A stretch of 35,653 nucleotides of DNA, taken from Parachlamydiales bacterium (GTDB taxonomy: Bacteria; Chlamydiota; Chlamydiia; Chlamydiales; Rhabdochlamydiaceae). The stretch is taken from the NCBI GenBank assembly GCA_023265455.1, contig JAHFTQ010000017.1, positions 1 through 35,653 of the forward strand, given 5' to 3'. Position numbers and translations under genes: made by a program. The notes beneath the pieces were generated by a model. It worked only from the letters and a program-made list of their open reading frames with translations. It searched no databases and was not told where the DNA came from. Positions 23,848 through 32,321 of the stretch are shown here, piece by piece. Each line of letters begins with the position of its first letter. Within the stretch, counting starts at the first letter, position 1.

Positions 23848-24132
23848 CTATTCGTCGCCAGTGATCGCTCTTTTCATAGCTTCTGCAGCTTCATGGGATT
23901 TTTTCTTCATGCGCGCAATTTCATTTCCAAGAGCTTGTCTCATGTTATCGAGAAACTTGTAGGCGTACATGCTGAGAATGCCTGGATCGACATTAGGAAA
24001 TAGCTTCATTAAACCTTGAACAAAAGGGTTACTCATTGACATCGGAGGTCCAGGAGGAATCTCTCCCGAGGTTGCCCAGGGGTTGCTAGCAGAGGCTCCA
24101 CCGGGTTTGGGGGGTAGTGCAGGTATACTCAT
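23848..24132 (-). CDS. Small conserved hypothetical protein, about 94 aa
   Basis: Function unknown. A Pro/Gly-rich N-terminal third (PALPPKPGG, PPGPPMSMSN) leads to a helical C-terminal part with FVQGLMKLFPN and a charged amphipathic helix ending ITGDE. A small gene next to rluD is also what I remember from Chlamydia, so it is probably conserved in the order. Two ATGs are adjacent; the second (24132) has GAGG at the better distance of six bases. It is divergent from recX, with about 40 bases shared for promoters. Confidence 0.65.
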   Translation of the reverse strand: MSIPALPPKPGGASASNPWATSGEIPPGPPMSMSNPFVQGLMKLFPNVDPGILSMYAYKFLDNMRQALGNEIARMKKKSHEAAEAMKRAITGDE

Positions 24133-24172
24133 CATTGACCTCGAATTTGATTATATATTATAAAGTTCATGA

Positions 24173-24571
24173 ATGATAGAGAAAATTGCGATCCGTTTAT
24201 TAAGCCTTAAAAGCCAAAGTAGTTGCGAGTTAAGAAAAAAATTGACCCGCAAGGGATTTAGTACGCAAGAGATTGATCCTGTATTAGAAAAGTACACCCG
24301 GCTCGGCTATCTTAACGATGCTGATCTGACTAAGCGTAGATCTGAGGCCTATAAGAAAAAGGGGTATGGCCCCCACTGGATCACCGGTAAACTTCGGCAA
24401 CAAGGCCTTCGTCCACCCCCTTATCCCCTGGAAGAGCAAAAAGCTAATATTGCCAAACTACTAGGTACTGCTGCCTTTCTTAAAAAAAATTCTTCGCAAC
24501 AACTCTCTGCTCTTCAGCGCCGGGGGTTCGATCTCCAAGCGATCCTAGATACCATCCAAATTGAGTATTGA
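24173..24571 (+). CDS. recX: RecX-like regulatory protein
   Basis: 132 residues, slightly short for RecX. It is built of three-helix units: SSCELRKKLTRKGFS, the typical R-x-x-x-E-L-x-x-K-L-x-x-K-G-F of RecX, then YTRLGYLNDADLTKRR and GYGPHWITGKLRQQG. RecX binds RecA filaments and holds back recombinase activity. recA is not in the window. The first unit has SQSSCEL rather than the usual R-S-x-x-E-L, and the last is degenerate. No strong ribosome site is visible. Confidence 0.78.
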   Translation: MIEKIAIRLLSLKSQSSCELRKKLTRKGFSTQEIDPVLEKYTRLGYLNDADLTKRRSEAYKKKGYGPHWITGKLRQQGLRPPPYPLEEQKANIAKLLGTAAFLKKNSSQQLSALQRRGFDLQAILDTIQIEY

Positions 24572-24586
24572 AAAATACATCGCCTT

Positions 24587-24611
24587 CTTGTAAAATGTTT
24601 CTACTTACAAG
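24587..24611 (+). promoter_or_regulatory. Hairpin touching the ribosome site of the next gene
   Basis: CTTGTAA (24587-24593) pairs with TTACAAG (24605-24611), whose last bases begin the AAGGAG Shine-Dalgarno. It could end recX transcription weakly or control access to the site. Confidence 0.35.
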
Positions 24612-24624
24612 GAGAAAATTTTGT

Positions 24625-25644
24625 ATGACAACCTTTACCCCGACTGCTTACCAATTTGTCCATAACATTGCTCATCATTTCGATAAAAGCTGTTATCCAA
24701 AATCTTTGCCATGCGATATTGTCCATCCTGCAGATCAAAATTTGGTGAAACAAGTTCATCAGATGCCTTCAGACGTGCAACAATCTATTTACAATCAAGC
24801 TCCGAGTATTTCGAAATGGTTTTTAACAACAGGATTCATAGCGCCTCCTGAGAAGGATGCTAATCAAGAGACGCTTAAATGGGAGGCTATTGAATCAAGC
24901 GCTAGACATCGCCTAGAAAGCGTTGGGAAAGGGGTCGGTTTTTGGACAGCCCCTTCTACTCAGTTACTCCATCATATTTTTGAAAAAGCACTTACAGATG
25001 CCACCCCCGACGAAGTTGAACATATCATTCAGCAACTTGAGCCTTTCCGTCCAAGGCTGGATCATGTCTCCTTCAAATTTCAGCGCTTTCTATTCAAAGT
25101 CGAATCTCTTGCAATCACAATTTTGAGCAATTGGTACGTGCAATGCATCTTGAGTTACGTTGCTTATGTTCTTTTCAGTCATAGAATTCAACCTTGGGCA
25201 GTAGCTCACTTGAACCGACACATTCTACCCCGCAGTGTTAATTTGATCATTAATCACGCTCCCTTGCCGGTCATTCGTGTGATCGACTCTATCATTAGAG
25301 CAGTTCAGTTTGTCTTGACGAATCCCTTGAAGGTTACAGTAGTTTTCTATGGGGTAAGATGGGTCTCTTCGCGGATTGACCCTCGCACTGGTGTTATTTT
25401 TCGGATCGTTGGAATAATTCTATTCCTTCCCTCTAAAGCTAAAGAGTTTTTAGGATCAATATCTAGTTATGTATTCAATCACACCTGGACAATGCAGGGA
25501 GTGATGGCGCACAAATTGACTCAAATCAAGGACAAAAGTCAGGTTCGTCATTCTCAAGAAGAGATATTGAAAGCCTACCAACTTTGGATGGACTTGATGC
25601 AAAAAGGTGAAAAGCGGCATTTGTTCGTCAGCTCTCTTTCGTAA
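24625..25644 (+). CDS. Hypothetical membrane-associated protein, 339 aa
   Basis: No family recognised. The N-terminal 170 residues look soluble and helical. Hydrophobic stretches follow at about 175-200 (LAITILSNWYVQCILSYVAYVLF), 232-250 and 262-285 (VFRIVGIILFLP), and the last 40 residues are charged. The start at 24625 is chosen because AAGGAG lies eleven bases upstream; the frame is open 19 codons further with only a TTG. In layout it is the mirror image of the protein at 293-1396 (soluble part first, membrane part second). Lineage-specific origin is my inference. Confidence 0.62.
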   Translation: MTTFTPTAYQFVHNIAHHFDKSCYPKSLPCDIVHPADQNLVKQVHQMPSDVQQSIYNQAPSISKWFLTTGFIAPPEKDANQETLKWEAIESSARHRLESVGKGVGFWTAPSTQLLHHIFEKALTDATPDEVEHIIQQLEPFRPRLDHVSFKFQRFLFKVESLAITILSNWYVQCILSYVAYVLFSHRIQPWAVAHLNRHILPRSVNLIINHAPLPVIRVIDSIIRAVQFVLTNPLKVTVVFYGVRWVSSRIDPRTGVIFRIVGIILFLPSKAKEFLGSISSYVFNHTWTMQGVMAHKLTQIKDKSQVRHSQEEILKAYQLWMDLMQKGEKRHLFVSSLS

Positions 25645-25673
25645 ACCCATCTTGCATATCTTTGCCGTTATCT

Positions 25674-25842
25674 CCTAAGTTTCATCTGCGCAGAGGCGCT
25701 GCGCGCGGGAGAGACGCTGAGGACGCAGAGAAAGAAATAAAAAAATGTCCTCTCTGCGTACTCCGCGTCTCCTGCTTTGCGCGGGGCGCCTCTGCGCTGA
25801 TGAAACTCACACTCTTAAGTAAAAAGCCTATAACATTTCAGG
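25674..25842. repeat. Family A palindromic repeat, copy 2
   Basis: AAGTTTCATCTGCGCAGAGGCGC and GGCGCCTCTGCGCTGATGAAACT form the outer arms, with GAGACGCTGAGGACGCAGAG mirrored inside. Similarity with copy 3 continues on the right through CACTCTTAAGT to TTCAGG at 25842, beyond the palindrome, so the mobile or conserved unit is larger than the stem. With the family B copy it fills most of the 521-base interval between the membrane gene and ptsI. Bases 25843-25980 hold nothing I can identify. Confidence 0.85.
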
Positions 25843-25980
25843 TCGCGATCCTGCTGACTTTCCCAACAAAATAGTGATTTTTGCAAAGTATGTAAAAAAT
25901 AGGTTTTTCAAAACACACCGGATTCGTACAATGTTTGGCAGAAAAAGACGTATTGGAATACAAATGCGAATTTGGACAAG

Positions 25981-26149
25981 AGACCTCTTTCGAAGTTAAG
26001 GTTCTGTCGATTTTCTGGTTCTTTTGAGCCTTTTTTCGGTTTTCTTTGCAGGGGTAATATCAACTTCCGATATGACCCCTGCAAAGAAAACCGAAAAAAG
26101 GCCAAAATAATCCAGAAAATCGACGAACCCTTAATTTCGAAAGAGGTCT
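25981..26149. repeat. Family B palindromic repeat, copy 3 (inverted relative to copy 2)
   Basis: A 169-bp inverted repeat from AGACCTCTTTCGAAGTTAAG to CGAAAGAGGTCT. Its centre TAATATCAACTTCCGATATG is the exact reverse complement of the centre of copy 2, so the element lies in the opposite orientation. It ends 16 bases before the TTG start of ptsI. There the AGGAG used for ptsI begins just outside the element. Confidence 0.9.
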
Positions 26150-26165
26150 AAGGAGAACTGGATCA

Positions 26166-27959
26166 TTGAAATCTGAAGAAAACATCGGGCAAGAGTTTTA
26201 CTTGAAGGGATCTCCCATTAGTGAGGGAATTGCCATCGGTGTACCCGTCTTTTTAAGCTACTGTGAAAAAGACGATATTCCTGATTTTCCGATTAGCAAA
26301 GGAGAGATTGAAGGAGAGATTTCTCGGTATAGACAGGCGCTCTTTTCAAGTCGCGAAGATTTAAAGAAACTGCAAGAGGATCTGTCTCAAGAAGGATCGA
26401 GAGAAATCGCCTCTATCATCGGAACTCATATCGATATGTTGGATGATCCGCTCATGACGACGGGTGTGGAGATCAAAATTCGGGAGATGCTCAAAAATAC
26501 GGAAGCTGTTTTCCATACCGTCATCAATGATTATGAAAAACGGTTCAGTGAAACAAATGATTCGTTTTTTAACGAAAAACTTTCTGATTTTAAGGACCTT
26601 TCACAGCGCGTGCTACGTAATCTGTGTGACAGCGAAAACCTCTCATTAGATAACCTTCCTGCAAATTCCATTGTTTTTGCTAAAGAACTCATTCCTTCCG
26701 ATACCGCCTCATTAGAAGCGACACGGATTAGTGCTTTTGTCACCCAAAGCGGTGGAGTGACTTCCCATGCAGCATTGATCGCCCGTGCTAAAGGGATTCC
26801 CTATGTCGCAAGCATCGATATGGATATTTTAAAAACTGTGAAGGGAAAATGTGTCATTGTCGATGGGATTACAGGTGATATCATCGTTAATCCCTCTCAA
26901 GAAACCTTGTTAAAATATGAAAACCTCCAATATCGCATGAGGCAGCAAGATCATCAGCTTGAGAAAGACAAAGATCTCCTAGCTGAGACCATCGATGGAT
27001 ACTCGATTCATCTCTATGCGAATATTAATTCGATTAACGAAATTGATATCGCTTATCATCACGGTGCTGAGGGGATTGGTCTTTTCCGTTCTGAATATCT
27101 CTTCATGCACGATCCTTCACTATTTTTTGATGAAGAGAGACAATTTTTAATTTATCAGCAGATGATCAAAAAGATGAAACGGCTTCCTTTTACTTTCCGA
27201 GTGATGGATCTGGGAGGGGATAAGTGTTCAGATGTCTTTGAAGAGATGTCAGATGAGCCTAATCCTGTTCTGGGATGCCGGGGAATTCGATTTCTCTTGC
27301 GGAGAACAGATGTTTTCAAAAAGCAGCTGAGAGCTCTTTTCCGTGCCAGCGTAAACAGTGAGATCAGGATTTTATTTCCTCTCATTTCGGATATCAGTGA
27401 ATTTCGTGAAATTCAGAAAATTGTTGAGGAGATCCAATCTGATCTTCGCAGCCAAAAACTTCCCCATCTCGTGGATCCTAAAATGGGATGTATGTTGGAA
27501 GTCCCTTCCGCTGTTCTCATTTGCGATGCTTTAGCTCAAGAAAGCGATTTTCTTGCCTTAGGCACAAATGACTTGACTCAGTATACCCTTGGAATTGATC
27601 GGAGCAACCCTGGTATGAGTGATTTTTATTATCCTACCCATCCAGGGGTCATCCGGATGATCAAGATGACCATTTTAGAGGCGAAGAGATTTCAAAAACC
27701 GGTCACGGTTTGTGGAGAAATTGCCTCTAATCCTTTGTTCACAGCTCTATTAATTGGCTTGGGAGTCCGAGATTTTTCTTGTGCTCCACGCTTTATCCCT
27801 ATTATTAAACGGACCGTTCGGCGGCTACTCCTACTCGATTGTTCTGAGATTGCCGAACATGTGCTGACCCTCAGAACTTCCACTGAGATTTTTGCCTATC
27901 TCTCCGACTGCTTGCAACGGACTGCAGGGCTCGCTGATTTTCAGGCTTTGACAAATTAA
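26166..27959 (+). CDS. ptsI: PTS enzyme I (phosphoenolpyruvate-protein phosphotransferase)
   Basis: 597 residues, full length. The phosphorylated His201 lies in GGVTSHAALIARA. The PEP-binding barrel has GIGLFRSEYLFM, RVMDLGGDK, GCRGIRFLL, LALGTNDLTQY and TVCGEIAS with its Cys. It takes phosphate from PEP and gives it to HPr. The start codon is TTG with AGGAG about ten bases upstream; no in-frame ATG is near. ptsH, which I recall next to ptsI in Chlamydia, is not adjacent: the upstream 500 bases are repeats. In other bacteria with few sugar permeases the pathway serves a regulatory role. Confidence 0.96.
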   Translation: MKSEENIGQEFYLKGSPISEGIAIGVPVFLSYCEKDDIPDFPISKGEIEGEISRYRQALFSSREDLKKLQEDLSQEGSREIASIIGTHIDMLDDPLMTTGVEIKIREMLKNTEAVFHTVINDYEKRFSETNDSFFNEKLSDFKDLSQRVLRNLCDSENLSLDNLPANSIVFAKELIPSDTASLEATRISAFVTQSGGVTSHAALIARAKGIPYVASIDMDILKTVKGKCVIVDGITGDIIVNPSQETLLKYENLQYRMRQQDHQLEKDKDLLAETIDGYSIHLYANINSINEIDIAYHHGAEGIGLFRSEYLFMHDPSLFFDEERQFLIYQQMIKKMKRLPFTFRVMDLGGDKCSDVFEEMSDEPNPVLGCRGIRFLLRRTDVFKKQLRALFRASVNSEIRILFPLISDISEFREIQKIVEEIQSDLRSQKLPHLVDPKMGCMLEVPSAVLICDALAQESDFLALGTNDLTQYTLGIDRSNPGMSDFYYPTHPGVIRMIKMTILEAKRFQKPVTVCGEIASNPLFTALLIGLGVRDFSCAPRFIPIIKRTVRRLLLLDCSEIAEHVLTLRTSTEIFAYLSDCLQRTAGLADFQALTN

Positions 27960-27967
27960 ATTTTGAC

Positions 27968-28612
27968 ATGAGGATAATGGTATTAATAGGGAGTTGTGCT
28001 ATCCTCCTTGCACAACAATACTTATTTTCGGAGACAGGTGTGCCAAATTCAGCTCTTGAACGACTCTTAGAGGGAAATCGCCGGTTTGCTGCGGATCAAT
28101 CGAGCCATCCTGATCGTACCAGCGAAAGACGGCAGGAGACAGCAGGTAAGCAAGAGCCTTTTGCAATTATCTTGGGCTGCTCGGATTCTCGTGTGCCGGC
28201 TGAGATTATTTTTGATCAAGGTATCGGAGACCTCTTTATTGTCCGTGTGGCTGGCAATGTTGTAGGCCCTCTCGAATTGGACAGTATTGAATACTCTGCG
28301 ATCTATCTCCACTCTTCTGTCATTGTTGTCCTAGGCCATGAAAGTTGCGGGGCTGTCCAAGCCGTCTTACAAGGGACTACCCAAGATATTGAAGCCGTAG
28401 CTGAGCTGATTGCTCCTGCAGCCAAGGCTACAGAAGGGCAGAAAGAAAACCGGGTTGAAAATACCATTAAAATTAATGTCCGCAGAATGGTGGACCAACT
28501 CAAAAAAAGCCCTGCTTTAGAGCGGCTCATGAAAAAGGGTAACCTCCTCATCGTGGGTGGTTACTACAATTTTCATACGGGGAGAGTTGAAATTCTTGAT
28601 GAGAAAAATTAA
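27968..28612 (+). CDS. Beta carbonic anhydrase, exported
   Basis: 214 residues. CSDSRVP (Cys71, Asp73, Arg75) and GHESCGA (His124, Cys127) give the zinc site of beta carbonic anhydrases, which interconvert CO2 and bicarbonate. A hydrophobic N-terminus (about 3-21) looks like a signal peptide, so the enzyme is probably periplasmic; Cys10 could make a lipobox-like site, though the match is poor. It begins eight bases after ptsI and its stop shares a base with the next start, so the three genes form an operon. Confidence 0.9.
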   Translation: MRIMVLIGSCAILLAQQYLFSETGVPNSALERLLEGNRRFAADQSSHPDRTSERRQETAGKQEPFAIILGCSDSRVPAEIIFDQGIGDLFIVRVAGNVVGPLELDSIEYSAIYLHSSVIVVLGHESCGAVQAVLQGTTQDIEAVAELIAPAAKATEGQKENRVENTIKINVRRMVDQLKKSPALERLMKKGNLLIVGGYYNFHTGRVEILDEKN

Positions 28613-29409
28613 TGAAGTTACCTCTCATTGGCCTAGGCACTTGGGATCTTAGAGGAAAAGAGTGCACTCAAGTGGTCTCCCAGGCACTTGACCTGGGTTA
28701 TCATCATATCGATACTGCCCATGTCTATGAGAACCACACGGCTATCCGGAAAGCCCTGAAGGGGAGAGATCGTCACAAGTTTTATCTAACCTCGAAAATT
28801 TCCCTCGAACAAATTGACCCGAAAAACGTCTCTTCCTCCGTGGAAAAAGCGTGTGATTTGGCTCTTCACGAACTCGGAGTTGACTATCTCGATCTCTACC
28901 TCATTCATTGGCCTGATCGGAGGTTTCCGCTGGTGGAAATTTTTAAATCGTTAGAAAAACTCATTGAGAAAAAAAAGATTAAACACGCTGGAGTCAGTAA
29001 CTTTACCATTCATCACCTGCGAGATCTTCTAGATGACGGATGCAAGCCTTTTGTGAATCAAGTCGAGTTTCATCCGTATCTTTATCAGAAGGAGCTTCTC
29101 GACTACTGCCGCCTTCAGCGCATCGAGCTCATGGCCTACAGGCCGCTGGGCAAGGGAGTTCTTCTTAGTGAACCCCTTTTCAAGACAATAGGGCTTCGTT
29201 ACGACAAAAGCCCTACACAAGTGATCTTAAGATGGCTCGTTCAGCAAGAGATCTCGGTTATCACAAAAACCTCTTCCTCTAAACATCTTGCCGAAAATCT
29301 GGCTATTTTTGATTTCAAGCTGACGTCTTCCGAAATGGAGCAGATCGCCAAACTTCATCAAAACAAGCGGTTTTGTCTCTCAAAGAATTGGGGAGATTTT
29401 GATTATTAA
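28612..29409 (+). CDS. Aldo/keto reductase
   Basis: 265 residues, a complete small AKR. The catalytic tetrad is visible: Asp34 (HHIDTAHVYENH), Tyr39, Lys62 (LTSKIS) and His99 (YLIHWPD). GVSNFTIHHL, NQVEFHPYL and VITKTSSSKHLAEN are NADPH-site motifs. It reduces aldehydes or ketones with NADPH; the natural substrate is unknown. Overlaps the carbonic anhydrase gene by one base (TAATG) and the epimerase gene on the other strand by four. Confidence 0.93.
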   Translation: MKLPLIGLGTWDLRGKECTQVVSQALDLGYHHIDTAHVYENHTAIRKALKGRDRHKFYLTSKISLEQIDPKNVSSSVEKACDLALHELGVDYLDLYLIHWPDRRFPLVEIFKSLEKLIEKKKIKHAGVSNFTIHHLRDLLDDGCKPFVNQVEFHPYLYQKELLDYCRLQRIELMAYRPLGKGVLLSEPLFKTIGLRYDKSPTQVILRWLVQQEISVITKTSSSKHLAENLAIFDFKLTSSEMEQIAKLHQNKRFCLSKNWGDFDY

Positions 29410-30497
29410 TGGTGGAGTTGGTTGTCGCGGTACCATTTGAGGGGATCGGCTTTTAGACCTTGAATCATGACTTTCAGCGACTCGTCTAAGCGGTGCTTAG
29501 GCTCCCACTTCAGAAGCTTTTTTGCTTTAGAAATATCAAGTTCGTAATGGTCATCGGCCAAGTCGATCATCCAAGGTTTGATGAAGGGAGAAGGAATGAA
29601 GGGGATATGTCCTTGGACCCAGGCGCCGACTTTTGCGAGCAGCTTCGGGACGCGGAGTGTTGTAAACTCTCGCTGAAAGAGTAAAATGCTGATTTGACGT
29701 TGAAGCTCATCGTAGCTTAAGGTTTTCGGCTCACCGAGTAAGAGCACGAGCTCTTCTGGTAGCTGCTGGCGCAGGTCAACGGCTTTTTCAAGAGCGTCAA
29801 CTAAATCTTGCATGTGAAGAAAAGAGCTTCCGTGATGAATATTGCCTGAGAAAAGACGGCTCTCGAGTTGCTTTTCATAAATACGCTGGATTTGATGGCT
29901 AATGGGAATCGAATGGCATCCATCATCATAGACGCCGGCGATCCGTAAGATCACCGTTTTTATCTTTCCTCTTAAATCGTGAATGAGCTGCTCTGTATGG
30001 ACTTTTGAAAGGGGATAATCCCACTTAGGTTGCAACGGCCACTCTTCGTTGATAGGATAGCCCGGCTTTGTGGGTGCGTGAACGAGCATCGTGCTTGAGA
30101 AAATGAACTGGTCGACTTCAAAATTTTTCAAGGCGTTGAGAAGTCTTTCTGTTCCCCGAACAGTGACAGTTTCATATTTGTCCGAGTGTTTTTCTGCAAA
30201 GCTATAGTAAGCGGCCAAATGAATCACCGAAGCGATGCGGTTTCCATAAAAGTGACGGATATGCATAAAAGCTTGGTGGACGCTCTCATCAGAAGAGAGA
30301 TCGACAGGGACGAGCTCTTCGTTATCCGAAGCATAGATCGCCTTTAAAAGCTCGAATCCGACGATCTGATAACGGTTTCCCAATTGCCGTACGGTGTTGG
30401 CTCCGATCCTCCCGCAGCTTCCCGTCACAATGATCACATCTTTTTTTTCACCCATGTTCTCTATGTAGGTTTTTGTAATTTCCCTGTCAACAGGCAT
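29406..30497 (-). CDS. NAD-dependent epimerase/dehydratase (extended SDR)
   Basis: 363 residues. The NAD loop TGSCGRIG lies at 25-32, VIHLAAYYSF at about 91-100, catalytic Ser134/135 in FIFSSTMLVH, and Tyr161-x-x-x-Lys165 in YPLSKVHTEQ. Most relatives modify nucleotide sugars; the substrate pocket here gives no clear identity. The ATG at 30497 has GGAGA nine bases upstream. An alternative ATG at 30455 starts right before the NAD fold. A possible role in LPS sugar supply is inferred only from the class. Confidence 0.85.
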   Translation of the reverse strand: MPVDREITKTYIENMGEKKDVIIVTGSCGRIGANTVRQLGNRYQIVGFELLKAIYASDNEELVPVDLSSDESVHQAFMHIRHFYGNRIASVIHLAAYYSFAEKHSDKYETVTVRGTERLLNALKNFEVDQFIFSSTMLVHAPTKPGYPINEEWPLQPKWDYPLSKVHTEQLIHDLRGKIKTVILRIAGVYDDGCHSIPISHQIQRIYEKQLESRLFSGNIHHGSSFLHMQDLVDALEKAVDLRQQLPEELVLLLGEPKTLSYDELQRQISILLFQREFTTLRVPKLLAKVGAWVQGHIPFIPSPFIKPWMIDLADDHYELDISKAKKLLKWEPKHRLDESLKVMIQGLKADPLKWYRDNQLHH

Positions 30498-30552
30498 TCC
30501 CCTGTTCTCCTTAACCCATAAGTCTGCATTTTACGAGTTATCAAAAAAGACG

Positions 30553-30752
30553 CTTAAGTTTCATCAGCGCAGAGGCGCTGCGCGCGGGAGAGACGCTGAG
30601 GACGCGGAGAAAGAAATAAAAGAGGGGGTTCCTGACTGGGCGAAGCCCAGCAAAATGTCCTCTCTGCGTCCTCAGCGTCTCATGCTTTGCGCGGAGCGCC
30701 TCTGCGGTGATGAAACTCACACTCTTAAGTAGAAAGCTTATGATACTTCAGG
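30553..30752. repeat. Family A palindromic repeat, copy 3 with internal hairpin insert
   Basis: Nearly the same as copy 2 on both arms and through the right-hand extension ending TTCAGG. The tip differs: an extra 30 or so bases hold a perfect hairpin CTGGGC-GAA-GCCCAG (30636-30650). It sits between two divergent genes, the epimerase and the release-factor-like gene; this 327-base gap holds nothing else I recognise. Confidence 0.85.
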
Positions 30753-30824
30753 CTTACTACCTTAAATTGTGTTAGTTATCTGTTGAAAGCAGTATTTTAT
30801 CCTCTTTGTTGGTAACCTAAGGTT

Positions 30825-31232
30825 ATGATCGGTAAAGATAAGTTTGAAGAGCTTGAGCGGAGAATGGAGCAGCTAGGCATCCACAAAGACGATATGATCG
30901 AAAAGTTCATCTTGGGATCTGGCAAGGGGGGGCAGAAAATCAATAAGACGTCTTCTTGTGTCTATCTCAAGCATATTCCCACAGGCATCGAGATAAAATG
31001 TCAGCAAGACCGTTCTCGGGAGACCAATCGGTATTTGGCTAGGAGGGAGCTTTGCGATCGCATAGACTATCAAATCCACAAAGTCAAAACAGACAAACAG
31101 CATCAAGTTGAAAAAATCCGTCGTCAAAAAAGGCGTCGCTCGCGCCGGTCTAAAGAAAAAATGTTAGTTGGTAAAAAACTGCGGGGAGAGCACAAAACTC
31201 ATAGACAAGAGCCTAAATCTTGGAGTGAGTAA
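30825..31232 (+). CDS. GGQ-containing release-factor-like protein
   Basis: 135 residues. GSGKGGQKINKTSSCVYLKH (31-50) carries the GGQ that enters the ribosome's peptidyl centre, and IEIKCQQDRSRETNRYLA is the next class I release factor motif. The codon-reading domains are absent. The basic C-terminus (RRQKRRRSRRSKEK) resembles the tail of ArfB/YaeJ and mtRF-R-type rescue factors, which free peptides from stalled ribosomes. A role in rescue is likely but inferred. Near its end lies a terminator for the opposing gene. Confidence 0.88.
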   Translation: MIGKDKFEELERRMEQLGIHKDDMIEKFILGSGKGGQKINKTSSCVYLKHIPTGIEIKCQQDRSRETNRYLARRELCDRIDYQIHKVKTDKQHQVEKIRRQKRRRSRRSKEKMLVGKKLRGEHKTHRQEPKSWSE

Positions 31233-31266
31233 AAAAAATCCCACTCGATGTTGATATCGAGTGGGA
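31231..31266 (-). terminator. Rho-independent terminator
   Basis: On the minus strand an 11-bp stem TCCCACTCGAT/ATCGAGTGGGA with a six-base loop is followed by eight T. It ends the gene at 31291-31707. The stem could also stop the plus-strand gene, though it then lacks a T run. Confidence 0.85.
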
Positions 31267-31290
31267 TCGAATAAACCTTCGGTTTACGAA

Positions 31291-31707
31291 TTACTTAGAA
31301 GAAGGTATCCAGGAGACAATTCTCTGAGCCAAAGAAAGATTTGCATTAGCGCCTAGGTAATAAGCCACTCCATGGGCTATTCCCGCAAACGCGCAATATC
31401 TCAAAGTATCAAGAACAAGTCCGTTTTGTCCCTTCGTTGATTTTAGAATGGTCAGACTTGTGAAAGCAGAGAGCAATGCTTTGATATCTATGCCGGATGT
31501 ATCACCGTCTTGCTTCTTTGGTTCCTGTTTGGGTTTGTCTTCTGTTTTTTCTTTATTTTTGCCAGAATAGATCTTGCAGGCCCTGTCTATTAAGCTACTG
31601 CCAAAACTATGGATTGTTTGAAAACCTTTTACGGTTGCAGCTGCATCTAGAGCAATCACTGCTGCGCATGCAGCAAAATTTAAAGTAGGTCTTATCATGC
31701 TTGTCAT
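31291..31707 (-). CDS. Hypothetical membrane-type protein, 138 aa
   Basis: No family recognised. Hydrophobic stretches near residues 8-25 and 104-120 flank a charged middle (KNKEKTEDKPKQEPKKQDGD) that is probably disordered. The start at 31707 has AGGAG seven bases ahead; the open frame continues 13 codons upstream without a ribosome site. The leader matches that of the gene at 1971-2444. A clear terminator follows. Confidence 0.62.
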   Translation of the reverse strand: MTSMIRPTLNFAACAAVIALDAAATVKGFQTIHSFGSSLIDRACKIYSGKNKEKTEDKPKQEPKKQDGDTSGIDIKALLSAFTSLTILKSTKGQNGLVLDTLRYCAFAGIAHGVAYYLGANANLSLAQRIVSWIPSSK

Positions 31708-31931
31708 AAAATCTCCTATATGTTTAGTGTTTTCGCTAATCCCCATATCAAAGATTAGAAGGTCATATCTTTTCAGAGAGGCGATTAAAGGTGAAGGAAA
31801 AAAAATTTACAAGAAGGGGATAAGTAGATATTTTTTGAGTTGTTGGGGGTTTCCTAGGAGATAGTTCAAAAAAATCTTAGGTGAAAAGTTAAGAAATTGT
31901 TTTTAAAAAATAAAGTCATGAGAGGTGTTTA

Positions 31932-32321
31932 ATGAGTTGTCCTTGTTGCAGTGGAATAAAGTATGAGCAGTGTTGCCGCCCTTGGCATGAAGGAGGGGCT
32001 GCTCCGACAGCTCTTGCACTTATGCGTTCTCGCTATGCAGCGTATGCTTTGGGAAATATCGATTATATCTTAGCAACCACGCATCCTCACCATACGGAAG
32101 CGTTACGGCCTGTTGAAGAGCGTAAAAAGGAAATTGAGCAGTTTTGTAAAGGCACAGTGTTTAAAAAACTGGAAATCTTAGAGGTGTCAGAGAAAACCGT
32201 AGCTTTCAGGGCCACCTTGTCTCAACAAGGAAAAGACTTTTTTCTTTCTGAGAAAAGTGTGTTCGAAAAACTGAACGATCGCTGGTATTATCTCAGCGGC
32301 GACGTTAATTTAAGTCCGTAG
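31932..32321 (+). CDS. ychJ: YchJ/UPF0225 family protein with SEC-C motif
   Basis: 129 residues. The N-terminal CPCCSGIKYEQCC is a SEC-C zinc motif, and TALALMRSRYAAYALGNIDYILATTHP is the strongly conserved YchJ core with an NTF2-like fold. Function is not established. GAGGTG precedes the ATG. E. coli YchJ has a second SEC-C motif at its end, which is absent here. The last 12 bases overlap the convergent zinc protein gene. Confidence 0.9.
   Translation: MSCPCCSGIKYEQCCRPWHEGGAAPTALALMRSRYAAYALGNIDYILATTHPHHTEALRPVEERKKEIEQFCKGTVFKKLEILEVSEKTVAFRATLSQQGKDFFLSEKSVFEKLNDRWYYLSGDVNLSP

Noticed and set aside
25662..25874. 70-codon open frame with several Cys
   Set aside because: It is a translation of family A copy 2, with no ribosome site.
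25908..26105. 65-codon open frame on the minus strand
   Set aside because: It mostly translates family B copy 3, and its resemblance to the frame in copy 2 is due to the shared repeat.
9911..30752. CRISPR array from recurring family A and B sequences
   Set aside because: The copies are kilobases apart, long and palindromic, with no regular spacers or cas genes.
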